Positions 1-8,103 of a DNA stretch of 32,118 nucleotides are shown here, piece after piece. The stretch's first letter is position 1; each line of letters opens with the position of its first letter. The position numbers were made by a program, and so were the translations under genes. Where the stretch lies: the NCBI GenBank assembly GCA_030831585.1, contig JAURKV010000111.1, positions 1 through 32,118 of the forward strand, given 5' to 3'. The notes beneath the pieces were generated by a model, which was given only the letters and a program-made list of their open reading frames with translations, searched no databases and was not told the origin of the DNA. This DNA comes from Ramlibacter sp. (GTDB taxonomy: Bacteria > Pseudomonadota > Gammaproteobacteria > Burkholderiales > Burkholderiaceae_C).

Positions 1-1635
1 GACATGGCCGGTAACCTGTCGGTGGAGAGCCCCGCGCTGGCAGTGACTGTGGTGGCGCCACAAAACACCGGATCGGTTGGCGATGTCGATGGGGACGGCA
101 TTTCCTTTGCAGTCGAGGCTGCCGGCGGCGACCTGAACGCCGACGGGGTGGCCGATTCAGATCAGCGTGACGTGGTGGCGCTGGCCATGAGCGACGCTCG
201 GTATGTGGCGATCGATGCCAGCGTCCAGGACGAAGGCGCGGTCTCGGCGCTGGTCTCCGACCCGGTGCTCAACCCGGGCGGGAACCTGCAGGTCGTGGTG
301 CAGCTTGACCAGGTCTCTGCCACCTCGGTGAGCGCCAACCAGCGTGCGCAGGCCCTGCGCGTCACTTCTCGTGGCCTGACTCTGCTGGATGCCACCGATG
401 TTCTGGGCTTCCGCTACTACCCGCAGGTGGTTGGCGGCGGTGCGGTCGACGCCGCGGTGGTCGATGCCTTGTCGAATGAGGTCATGCAGGTCTATCTGGG
501 GCAGATTCAGCGGATCGACATCCGCCTGCCTGAGGGCCTTTACAACCGCTTCTACAAGGTCAGCCCATCAACTGGCGAGGTCAGCTTGTTTGACTGGGAT
601 CCCGTTTCTGGGACCGGCGCCCTGTTCTCCGACACCAATCAAGATGGCACGATCGATCGGGTCTCCTTGTATGTGCGAGACGGCGGTCGAGGTGACGATG
701 ACGGTGTCGCAGACGGTGTGGTGGTCGACCCTGGATTTGCCGGGCAGATTGCGTTGCGCACGCAGGAACTCGCTGTGCCGATACGAGACGACGCGGAATC
801 GCGGCAGGGCCGTGATTCGATGGGTATCGCCCAGGAGCTGGTATGGGTGAGGGATTGGCTACTCGATGATGACCTTCAGCGCCGGCTCAGTGCGCCGCAC
901 GATGGCGTGCTGACACTGGCCCACCTTCGCGGAGTGCCGATCATCGAAGAGACTCCGGACCTTCGGCCGGATTACAGCTGGGTGCGAACTGGACTCGATG
1001 GAAGCCTGCGCGCTCATGTCCAAACCTTCAATCGCAATGGCGAACCGGTCGACTGGACTTACCTGGGCGAGGCCTGGCGCTTCGACGATCAACCAGCCGA
1101 GTCCGAGGATGCGGCGCCAGAGGCGCCGAACGACGTTAAGCCCGACCTATCCAGTGGCGCACTACTGCGGCTTGCGCCCTGGGACGTTACCCGTGGCGGC
1201 TTCGGAGTGGTCGTGGTTCGCAGTGAGACCCCAGGCCTGGCAGTGCTGCGGGGTCAGGGTGATGTACAGGTGCGCGCCGGCGAGGTCCTGCAACTGCAGC
1301 TACGGCCCGACACCTTCTCGCATTCCGATGCCGATGCACGAGTGGCGCTATCACTTCGGCCGGTACAAGGCGAGGCCTTGCCCAGCTGGCTCACTTGGGA
1401 CGGTGCTCATGGACGCCTGTGGGCGTCGCCGCCCGCGGGCTTGCAGGGGGCTCTCCTGCTGGACCTGATGGCGCAGGACAGCTTCGGCGGCGAGGCCTAT
1501 TGCCGATTCGAGTTGTCGGTACAACCGGACCTGGCCAGCGCCGCCAGTGCCGGGCGCGCAGGCCTCGCCGACAAGTTCAAGGCCGCCAGGGCAGCAAGCG
1601 CTATGGGGATGCTGGACGGGTGGACGAATGGTTGA
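1..1635 (+). CDS. C-terminal part of a large secreted/surface protein with Ca-binding-like loops, choice-of-anchor-U-like domain and cadherin-like Ig domain (5' truncated)
   Basis: The frame is open to the first base, so this is the last ~544 residues of a longer protein; the ATG at 4 is probably internal. Asp-rich loops of the DxDGDG/DxNxDG kind (about nt 82-165 and 630-665) resemble calcium-binding thrombospondin-3 or dockerin-type repeats. Around nt 520-735 a LPEGLYNRFYKV segment followed by GGRGDDDGVADGVVVDPG closely matches what I know of choice-of-anchor-U domains. Near the end (nt 1276-1530) a segment with PSWLTWD and GRLWASPP resembles cadherin-like/He_PIG Ig domains of bacterial adhesins. 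Gly-rich RTX nonapeptides are absent from the visible part, as is an LPxTG or PEP-CTERM tail. The stop overlaps the next gene by 8 bases, which ties it to the HlyD and M50 genes. I infer an exported adhesin-like substrate of that machinery; its true length and N-terminus lie outside the window. Confidence 0.72.
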   Translation, partial: DMAGNLSVESPALAVTVVAPQNTGSVGDVDGDGISFAVEAAGGDLNADGVADSDQRDVVALAMSDARYVAIDASVQDEGAVSALVSDPVLNPGGNLQVVVQLDQVSATSVSANQRAQALRVTSRGLTLLDATDVLGFRYYPQVVGGGAVDAAVVDALSNEVMQVYLGQIQRIDIRLPEGLYNRFYKVSPSTGEVSLFDWDPVSGTGALFSDTNQDGTIDRVSLYVRDGGRGDDDGVADGVVVDPGFAGQIALRTQELAVPIRDDAESRQGRDSMGIAQELVWVRDWLLDDDLQRRLSAPHDGVLTLAHLRGVPIIEETPDLRPDYSWVRTGLDGSLRAHVQTFNRNGEPVDWTYLGEAWRFDDQPAESEDAAPEAPNDVKPDLSSGALLRLAPWDVTRGGFGVVVVRSETPGLAVLRGQGDVQVRAGEVLQLQLRPDTFSHSDADARVALSLRPVQGEALPSWLTWDGAHGRLWASPPAGLQGALLLDLMAQDSFGGEAYCRFELSVQPDLASAASAGRAGLADKFKAARAASAMGMLDGWTNG

Positions 1636-3037
1636 ACCCTTGCCCTCCGAAGGCGCTGCTGAACCGGCGACTCAGGACGCTGCAATGGCCACGCACACCG
1701 TGCTCGCCAGCTCGGCGCTGCGTCTGCTGGAGCTCGGTCGACGTGCCCGCGAGGCGACGTCGGTCGATGCGCTCGACTTTCTGCTGCTCAATGCAACGCA
1801 TGGCCTGTTTCCGTACCGGCAGGCGGTGTTGTGGAAGTCGACGCGTGAAGCCCCAGTGGTGTCTGGCGTGGCGCAGTCCGACCCCCAGGCGCCTTATCTG
1901 CAGTGGTTGCGGGACCTGCCGCTTCGGCTCGAGCTGTCAACCGAACAATCAGCTTCGGTGCAGGTCGACCAACTCGATCCGGTCCTTCAGGAGGAGTGGC
2001 GCGAGTGGTTGCCAGGCTTTGCCTGTTCGTTCGCGCTGGGAGAGGGCCGTGGCCACGTACTTTTCGCGCGTGACGCTGCCTGGTCCGAGGTCGAACTGCG
2101 CTTGCTGGCGGACTGGGTAGGGCAATGGGATCATGCTCGCGGCGCGATGCTGTCCCGGCGGCCGGCCTGGCGCTGGCGTGACTGGTTGCAGCCGCAGGAC
2201 GGGCCAGACGCTGGCCCCAAGCCCCCTTGGTGGAAGCGTAAGCGTTACTACCTGGCGCTGGCCCTGATGGTGTTTTTGTTGTTTCCGGTACGGCTGTCAG
2301 TGTTGGCGCCCGGCGAATTGGTGCCTGCCAATCCGGTGGTGGTTCGCGCACCCATGGAGGGCGTGATCGAGAAGTTTCACGTGCGGCCTAACGCGCTGGT
2401 CAAAGCAGGCCAGCCCCTGTTCGAATTCGACCAAGCCCTCGTTGCCAGCAGGCTGGAAGTTGCCCGACAGGCCCTGGTTTCCGCGCAGGCTCAGTTCCGG
2501 CAGACCAGCCAGCTGGCCCTGGCAGATCCGAAGTTCAAGGCCGAACTCGCCTCGCTGGCCGGCCAGGTCGAGGAACGCAAGGCCGAATTCGAGTACCTGC
2601 AAAAGCAGAATCAACGCTCTGTGGTGGTGAGCCCCGTCGACGGGTTGGTTCTGGTCGACGATCCCAGCGCCTGGATTGGTAAGCCGGTGCCGGTGGGGGA
2701 ACGGGTGCTTCGCGTGGCGGCCAGCGACGACATCGAGGTCGAGGCCTGGCTTCCCGTGGCCGATGCGATCCGGCTGGCACCGGGCGACCCGGTCGTGCTC
2801 TACCTGCAGGCGGATCCGCTCGCGCCGGTGCGCGCTCGGATCCGTTTCGTGGCCCATGAGGCCCAAGTCCGACCGGACGGCGGCATGGCCTACCGGGTCC
2901 GCGCCGCCCTCGAGATCTCCAGCAATCACCGGGTGGGCCTCAAGGGCACTGCCAAGCTGTCGAGCGACTGGTCGGTGATGGCTTATTGGCTGGCCCGCCG
3001 GCCTATGGCGGTGGTGCGCACGACTCTTGGTTGGTGA
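1628..3037 (+). CDS. HlyD-family membrane-fusion/periplasmic adaptor with GAF-like cytoplasmic N-terminal domain
   Basis: A 469-residue protein starting at the ATG at 1628, which overlaps the stop of the exoprotein gene; upstream in-frame starts would lie deep inside that gene. Residues ~25-175 are soluble and look like a GAF-like fold (LLELGRRAREATSVDALDF, then VLFARD and a long helix). This assignment is tentative. A basic WWKRKR stretch precedes one transmembrane helix at ~207-221. Two lipoyl/barrel-sandwich half motifs follow (about 236-266, with APMEGVIEKFHVRPNALVKAGQPLFEFD, and 331-366), separated by a helical hairpin (~270-330), and then a beta-barrel region. This is HlyD/EmrA topology: an inner-membrane anchor with a periplasmic adaptor. 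No ABC ATPase or TolC gene is visible in the window. The next gene is the M50-HlyD fusion, so the two probably act as one envelope complex on the exoprotein. Confidence 0.8.
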   Translation: MVEPLPSEGAAEPATQDAAMATHTVLASSALRLLELGRRAREATSVDALDFLLLNATHGLFPYRQAVLWKSTREAPVVSGVAQSDPQAPYLQWLRDLPLRLELSTEQSASVQVDQLDPVLQEEWREWLPGFACSFALGEGRGHVLFARDAAWSEVELRLLADWVGQWDHARGAMLSRRPAWRWRDWLQPQDGPDAGPKPPWWKRKRYYLALALMVFLLFPVRLSVLAPGELVPANPVVVRAPMEGVIEKFHVRPNALVKAGQPLFEFDQALVASRLEVARQALVSAQAQFRQTSQLALADPKFKAELASLAGQVEERKAEFEYLQKQNQRSVVVSPVDGLVLVDDPSAWIGKPVPVGERVLRVAASDDIEVEAWLPVADAIRLAPGDPVVLYLQADPLAPVRARIRFVAHEAQVRPDGGMAYRVRAALEISSNHRVGLKGTAKLSSDWSVMAYWLARRPMAVVRTTLGW

Positions 3038-3041
3038 CCCG

Positions 3042-5231
3042 GTGAAACCAGGTACACCGCCAGCAGAGGATATGCGCCAGTCCGCGAAGCAAGCGGACTC
3101 TGAGGCCGCTGACACTCGCGCCAGGCTGGCGAGCCGCTGGCCCGAGCTGCGCGATGAACTGGACATACAGCCTGGCCCCGCGCACGCCAGTGGAGAGCCC
3201 ACCTGGGTGTTGCATGATCCAGCACGCCAGCTTTTTTTTCGCATCGATTGGCTCAGCTTCGAGATCCTTGCACGCTGGGGCTATGGCGACGCTAGCGCCA
3301 TTCTGGCGGCGATCGCTCACGACACCCCCCTGGAGGCAGGCTTGGACGATGTCAAGCGAGTGCTCGCCTTTCTCACCGAGCAGCAGTTGCTGCGGCCAGA
3401 GGGCGAAGAGGCACTAGCCCGTATGGTGGAGCGGCGGCAGGCTTCACGCAGCAGCTGGTGGAGCTGGCTGATTCACCACTACCTCTTTTTCCGCGTACCA
3501 CTTTGGCGGCCGGACGCCTGGCTGGGTCGATGGCTCCCGGTAGCCTCATTTTTTTTCAGTCGGCGCTTTCTCGGGTTCAGCCTGGCGGCGGCCGGCCTGG
3601 GTCTGGTGCTGGCAGCGCGCCAATGGGAAACCCTGCGAACCTACCTGTTTGACAGTTTCAGCTTAGAGGGACTGCTCTCCTACGCGCTGGCGTTGTCGGC
3701 GGTGAAAGTGCTGCACGAGTTGGGGCATGCCTTCGCTCTCAAGCGCCATGGTGGGCGGGTCCCGGCGATGGGAGTTGCCTTTTTGGTCATGACGCCCATG
3801 GCCTATACCGATGTCAATGAAGCCTGGCGTATCACCGGGCGCTGGCAGCGGCTGCAGGTCTCGGGGGCTGGCATGGCAACCGAAGGGGTGGTGGCAGCTT
3901 GGGCGCTGTTAGCTTGGGCTCTGGTGCCGGACTCGGGCCTGCGCTCGGCGCTGTTCTTCCTTGCAACCACGAGCTGGGTCATGTCGTTGGCGCTCAACGC
4001 TAACCCCTGCATGCGATTTGACGGCTACTTCATCTTGTGTGATTGGCTGGATTTCCCGAACTTGCACGCCCGCAGCTTCGCGCTTGCGCGGTGGAAGTTG
4101 CGCCAGTGGTTGTTTGGTCTGACTGACGAACCGCCCGAGCACTTCCCACGTGGCAGGCGCTGGGCGCTGATCACGTTCGCCTGGTCAGTCTGGATTTACC
4201 GGTTGGTGCTCTTCTTGGGTATTGCGCTGCTGGTCTACCACCTCTTTACCAAGCTGCTTGGGGTGCTTCTCTTCGTGGTCGAAATCTACTGGTTCATCTG
4301 GTATCCAGTACGGCGCGAACTTCTGGCTTGGTGGGAACGTCGTAGGGAGATCTTTGTTCAGGGTCGGGCCCGGCTCAGTGCCCTGCTTGTATTGGTTTTC
4401 CTTACCGGGTTGGCCTTGCCACTGCCATCCTGGGTTTGGGTCAGTGCCCAGCTCAAGCCGGCCGAGCTGTGGGCGATACATGCTCCGGTAGGCGCATATA
4501 TAGAGGCGCTGCCGGTGGCCGATGGTGAGACTGTACCCAGAGGTGCTGTGCTCCTGGGCCTCTCGGCACCCGAGATTCGTATGCAGGCCAACCTGCAACA
4601 GGCGCGTTGGGCGCGTGCTCAGTGGGAGGCCGTATCCTCTTCCATTCCCCAAACCGAGAATCGGCCCATGGCCACCGCCCGGGCCCAGGGTGAGGCGGCG
4701 CTCGCCGAGTACAACCGCAGCCGCCAGGCACTGGCCCAACTACAGCCCCGGGCCCCGTTCGATGGACGCCTGTTCTTTCTGGACCCCGACTTGGCCAAGG
4801 GCCAGTGGGTGGGGGCACGTGAGCGCTTGGCCTACCTGGTCGGGCCAGGCCCGTGGCGGCTGGAGACCTGGCTGGAGGAGGACCAGGTGCGGCGAGTCCC
4901 GGTGGGCGCCAAGGCCCATTTCTTCTCTCCGTCGCTAGGCCGGACGCTAGCCGCACGGGTCGACATGATCGACACCGACCGCGCACAGGCATTACCCGAC
5001 CCGATGCTTGCCGCACCATCAGGAGGCCATGTGCTGATTCGGGAGTCCAAGGGGGAGTGGATCCCGGAGCGATCGGTCTACCGGGTCACACTCGCGCTCG
5101 AGGAGCCTTTGCCAGAGGGCTGGAGCCAGGTCGCGCGTGGCGACCTGATCCTGTCTGCAGGCGCCCGCTCGTCCCTGTGGGCGCTGATGGAAAGCGCGGT
5201 CTCGGTGCTCTGGCGCGAGATGAGTCCCTGA
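3042..5231 (+). CDS. Membrane M50-family zinc metallopeptidase with PqqD-like N-terminus and HlyD-like C-terminus
   Basis: About 729 residues counted from the GTG at 3042, four bases past the previous stop. A TTG at 3027 and an ATG at 3072 are in-frame alternatives and none has a convincing ribosome site. Residues ~30-125 resemble a PqqD-like winged-helix peptide-binding domain (WVLHDPARQLFFRIDWLSFEIL). A multi-pass membrane region follows. It carries the M50 zinc motif HELGH (H225, E226, H229) and the distal NANPCMRFDGYF motif, whose D327 should be the third zinc ligand. After the last helix (~445-465) there is a lipoyl-like segment with APVGAYIEALPVADGETVPRG, a coiled-coil hairpin and a second half motif, as in HlyD adaptors. 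The order PqqD-M50-HlyD matches proteins annotated as putative peptide zinc metalloproteases. The likely role is processing or export together with the GAF-HlyD adaptor. Substrate and direction of transport are not known. Confidence 0.82.
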   Translation: MKPGTPPAEDMRQSAKQADSEAADTRARLASRWPELRDELDIQPGPAHASGEPTWVLHDPARQLFFRIDWLSFEILARWGYGDASAILAAIAHDTPLEAGLDDVKRVLAFLTEQQLLRPEGEEALARMVERRQASRSSWWSWLIHHYLFFRVPLWRPDAWLGRWLPVASFFFSRRFLGFSLAAAGLGLVLAARQWETLRTYLFDSFSLEGLLSYALALSAVKVLHELGHAFALKRHGGRVPAMGVAFLVMTPMAYTDVNEAWRITGRWQRLQVSGAGMATEGVVAAWALLAWALVPDSGLRSALFFLATTSWVMSLALNANPCMRFDGYFILCDWLDFPNLHARSFALARWKLRQWLFGLTDEPPEHFPRGRRWALITFAWSVWIYRLVLFLGIALLVYHLFTKLLGVLLFVVEIYWFIWYPVRRELLAWWERRREIFVQGRARLSALLVLVFLTGLALPLPSWVWVSAQLKPAELWAIHAPVGAYIEALPVADGETVPRGAVLLGLSAPEIRMQANLQQARWARAQWEAVSSSIPQTENRPMATARAQGEAALAEYNRSRQALAQLQPRAPFDGRLFFLDPDLAKGQWVGARERLAYLVGPGPWRLETWLEEDQVRRVPVGAKAHFFSPSLGRTLAARVDMIDTDRAQALPDPMLAAPSGGHVLIRESKGEWIPERSVYRVTLALEEPLPEGWSQVARGDLILSAGARSSLWALMESAVSVLWREMSP

Positions 5232-5242
5232 CCAGGCCTAAC

Positions 5243-6442
5243 TTACTTCCAGACCGCCCGCAGCACCCGCATCACGTTGCCGCCGAGCACCTTGCCAATG
5301 TCCTCGTCGCTGTAGCCATGGGCGACCAGCCATCGCAGGATGTTCTTGGAGCTCTCGCGGGGGTTTTCCACACCCTTCACGTATTCGACGCGCGGGAATT
5401 CTTCGGTGTTGCGTGTTTCGCTGTTCGATAGAAACTTGGCGAACTTCTTGTGTAGCCCGACGTGGTCGCCCCAGTTGGTGTCGGTGCCAAAGCAGACATG
5501 GTCGATGCCAATCAGGTTGACCACATACTCGAAGTGCTCCATCACCGAGTCGATGTCATGGGTACGCCGGTTGTAGGTGATGGTGGTGTGGGGCGCCGCC
5601 TCGATGCCCACCACGCCCCCGGTGGCGGCCACCGCCTTGATGGCCTCGTCGGTAGCCAGGCGCTTGGAGTTCCACAGCTTGCGCGCGCCGGTGTGCGACA
5701 TGCAGATCGGTACCGAGGAGGTCTCAGCCGCGTCAATCGCGGTGAGCGTGCTGCCGTGGGAGACATCGATCAGCATGCCCACCTTGTTCATGCGCTGGAC
5801 CGCCCGCTTGCCAAACGCGGTCAAGCCGGAGTCGCGGTCTTCCTTGAGGCCGCTGCCCAGTGCGTTGGACTCGGAGTAGGTCAGGCCCAGCAGGCGCACG
5901 CCCAGGCCGTACATGATGTCGATGCGATCGAGCTCGTTCTCGATCGGCATGGCGCCCTCGATACAGGCCACCCAGGCGATCTTGCCCTGGGCGCGAACCT
6001 GCTCGATCTCGTCGGCGGTGCGCACGTGGACCAGGAAGTCCTGGTGGGCCACGTCGCACAGGCGCATGCCCAGGTCGTGAACGATGTCGGTCCACTTCCA
6101 GCCGTTGTGCGAGGTGATGCAGCAGGAGCCGTTCATGAGGTTGTCAAAGGTGACATCCAGGTAGGACTCGGCCAGCCCCTCGTAGGCGCAGAAGGAGCGC
6201 CCCCGGTGCCGCTGCATGCCGTACTGGTTCAGGTCTTTGGGGTTGTAGACCGGGTGCTCGTGCATCGAGACGATCAGCTTCTCCTCGGCCAGGCGAAGCA
6301 TGCGCTTTTCCTGCTCGGGGGTGAGGGGAACCAACCACTCCGGAATCCGGTCCTTGGAGGTCAGGTCGAACTCCATGTAGTCCTCACCTGGGGTGAGGTA
6401 GTCGTAGGCCTTGTAGCCCTTGTAGCCTGTCTTGATTCCCAT
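5243..6442 (-). CDS. Membrane dipeptidase-like peptidase, family M19
   Basis: A 399-residue protein of the renal-dipeptidase (M19, amidohydrolase fold) family, which cleaves dipeptides with a binuclear zinc site. Family motifs are visible in order: E162 in CIEGA, the YGLGVRLLGLTYSESNALGSG region (~178-198), H229 in DVSH, H250 in SHTGAR and D321 in GTDTNWGD. The H229-H250 spacing of 21 residues is the same as in human dipeptidase. The N-terminal metal motif, normally HxD, reads MHEHP here (H61, H63), so the second ligand is His rather than Asp. No signal peptide is seen. It begins 13 bases after the binding-protein gene and is the last gene of the peptide ABC operon, which fits intracellular hydrolysis of imported peptides. 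It ends 11 bases from the convergent M50 gene. Confidence 0.88.
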   Translation of the reverse strand: MGIKTGYKGYKAYDYLTPGEDYMEFDLTSKDRIPEWLVPLTPEQEKRMLRLAEEKLIVSMHEHPVYNPKDLNQYGMQRHRGRSFCAYEGLAESYLDVTFDNLMNGSCCITSHNGWKWTDIVHDLGMRLCDVAHQDFLVHVRTADEIEQVRAQGKIAWVACIEGAMPIENELDRIDIMYGLGVRLLGLTYSESNALGSGLKEDRDSGLTAFGKRAVQRMNKVGMLIDVSHGSTLTAIDAAETSSVPICMSHTGARKLWNSKRLATDEAIKAVAATGGVVGIEAAPHTTITYNRRTHDIDSVMEHFEYVVNLIGIDHVCFGTDTNWGDHVGLHKKFAKFLSNSETRNTEEFPRVEYVKGVENPRESSKNILRWLVAHGYSDEDIGKVLGGNVMRVLRAVWK

Positions 6443-6455
6443 GATGTGTTGTCCT

Positions 6456-8060
6456 TTATTTGGCGCCGCGAAGCTTGAGATTGAGCAGGGAGATCATGCT
6501 GATCGCCCCGTTGTTGGAAGAGGGGTTGGGCAGGTAGCCGTCAAACTTGGTATTGGCCACGAAGATCAGATTGGGCACCCAGACCGAGAGGGTCGGGATC
6601 TGGTTGACCACCACCTTCTGCGCCTCGTCCATCGGCTTGATGCTCTCGGCAATCGTGGCCGACTCCTTGGCGTCGAGCGCCCACTTCTCCAGGTCCGGGT
6701 CAAAGAAGCCCGAGTAGTTGAGGAAGGCCTCCTTGCCGTAGAGGTTGTAGAAGGAGTCGTAGACCACGACGATAGCGCCCCACTGCACGAAGAGCATTTC
6801 ATACTCCTTCGTCTTGGACTGGCGGTCCATGTAGACCTGCCGGTCGATGGGCTCCAGAAGCAGTTCAATCCCGGCCTGGCGCGCGTCCTCGCGGATGATG
6901 CGCACCGACTTGTCGTAGTCTGTGCGTGAGCCCTCGTACATCATCTTCAACGACAGCTTCTTGCCGTTTTTCTCGACGATGCCGTCGCCGTCTGTGTCGG
7001 CGTAGCCCGCGTCCTTCAGGACCTTCTTGGCCGCCTCAATATTGAAGGCCGGGTACTCAATCTTCGACTTGACGAAGTCCTTGTAGATAGGCGACACGGC
7101 GCCGTTCATCGGAACGCCAGCGCCTTCGAGCGCAAGGCGGACAATCTTGGGCCGGTCAATGCAGTGCGCAATGGCCCTGCGCACCGCAACGTCGGCGGCA
7201 AACTCGCTCTTCTTGCCGTTGAAGCCGATGTAGGAATAGCCCGGAGAGGCCGGCTCAAAAATGCGGTACTTCGGGTTCTTGCGGAACTGAGCGGCCATCG
7301 AAGGCAGAAACTGCCGGCTGGTGGTGTCGATTTCGCCGGTTCGCAGGGCGAGCACCAAGGAGTTGTCGTCCTTGTAGACCCGGTAGACGATGCGGTCGAT
7401 CACCGGGCGCCCGAGCGCCGCTGGCCAGTCGGGGTTGCGCTCGACGATGTAGTACTGGCCCTTTTTCCAGTCGGTGAGCTTGAAGGGCCCGAGTCCGGTC
7501 ACGCCGCCTGCGTCGTCGTTGAGGGTCATGGGCGCGGTGACTTTTTCCCAGCGATGCTTGGGCATGGGCGAGACCCAGAACATCATCACGTCCATGAAGC
7601 CGACCTGGGCCGCCTTGAGCTTGAACTCGACGGTCAGGTTGTCGATCTTGCGCACGGAGGCGACGTTGCTAAAGCGCGTGTTCTGGAACAGCTTGTGCTT
7701 GACGAGGTACTCGCTGGTGAAGATCAAGTCGTCCGCAGTGAAGGGGACCCCATCGTGCCACTTGATATCCGGGGTGAGCGTGACGATGAAGGTGGTGGCC
7801 TTGTCCTTGACCTCCACGTTGCGGATCAGGGTCGACTTGACGTTGCCGTTGGCGTCCATGTAGCCCAGTCGTGGCATGACGGACTCTTGTAGCACCGCTG
7901 CGTTCACATCGTTACTGGACCAGAAGTTGAGCGTCTGGATGTCGCCCAGCAGGCCGATGTTGAGGACCACGCCTCGCTTGGACTGGGCAAGGGCAGGGCC
8001 TGCTGCAGCGGCCGCCGTCAGGGCCATGCCCATTTCCATGAATGATCGTCTGTTTGTCAT
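6456..8060 (-). CDS. Peptide ABC transporter substrate-binding protein (SBP_bac_5 family)
   Basis: A 534-residue extracellular solute-binding protein, the normal length for DppA/OppA-type receptors. The chosen start encodes MTNRRSFMEMG and is preceded by AAAGGAGAT, a strong ribosome site, at a suitable distance; the longer reading frame to 8168 is not needed. The leader has NRRSFM followed by an Ala-rich hydrophobic stretch and ALAQ, consistent with a signal peptide, possibly Tat type because of the twin arginine. Family features include IKWHDGVPFTADDLIFT near residue 100, an RRAIAHCIDR segment and the ADTDGDGIVEKNGKKL loop. It sits between the permease dppC-like gene (43 bases upstream) and the M19 dipeptidase (13 bases downstream). 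Ligand specificity cannot be read from sequence; di- or oligopeptides are inferred from the operon partner. Confidence 0.9.
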   Translation of the reverse strand: MTNRRSFMEMGMALTAAAAAGPALAQSKRGVVLNIGLLGDIQTLNFWSSNDVNAAVLQESVMPRLGYMDANGNVKSTLIRNVEVKDKATTFIVTLTPDIKWHDGVPFTADDLIFTSEYLVKHKLFQNTRFSNVASVRKIDNLTVEFKLKAAQVGFMDVMMFWVSPMPKHRWEKVTAPMTLNDDAGGVTGLGPFKLTDWKKGQYYIVERNPDWPAALGRPVIDRIVYRVYKDDNSLVLALRTGEIDTTSRQFLPSMAAQFRKNPKYRIFEPASPGYSYIGFNGKKSEFAADVAVRRAIAHCIDRPKIVRLALEGAGVPMNGAVSPIYKDFVKSKIEYPAFNIEAAKKVLKDAGYADTDGDGIVEKNGKKLSLKMMYEGSRTDYDKSVRIIREDARQAGIELLLEPIDRQVYMDRQSKTKEYEMLFVQWGAIVVVYDSFYNLYGKEAFLNYSGFFDPDLEKWALDAKESATIAESIKPMDEAQKVVVNQIPTLSVWVPNLIFVANTKFDGYLPNPSSNNGAISMISLLNLKLRGAK

Positions 8061-8103
8061 CGGAGATCTCCTTTCGGTGAGTGTGCACATGGGGCGCGGG
8101 TTT

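Noticed and set aside
1-1635. RTX toxin or type I secretion substrate with Gly-rich nonapeptides
   Set aside because: The visible Asp-rich loops are DxDGDG-like, not GGxGxDxxx nonapeptides, and no ABC exporter is visible.
5462-6478. A 338-codon plus-strand frame over the M19 gene
   Set aside because: The M19 motifs are on the minus strand; this frame has a Val/Asp/His/Gly-rich shadow composition.
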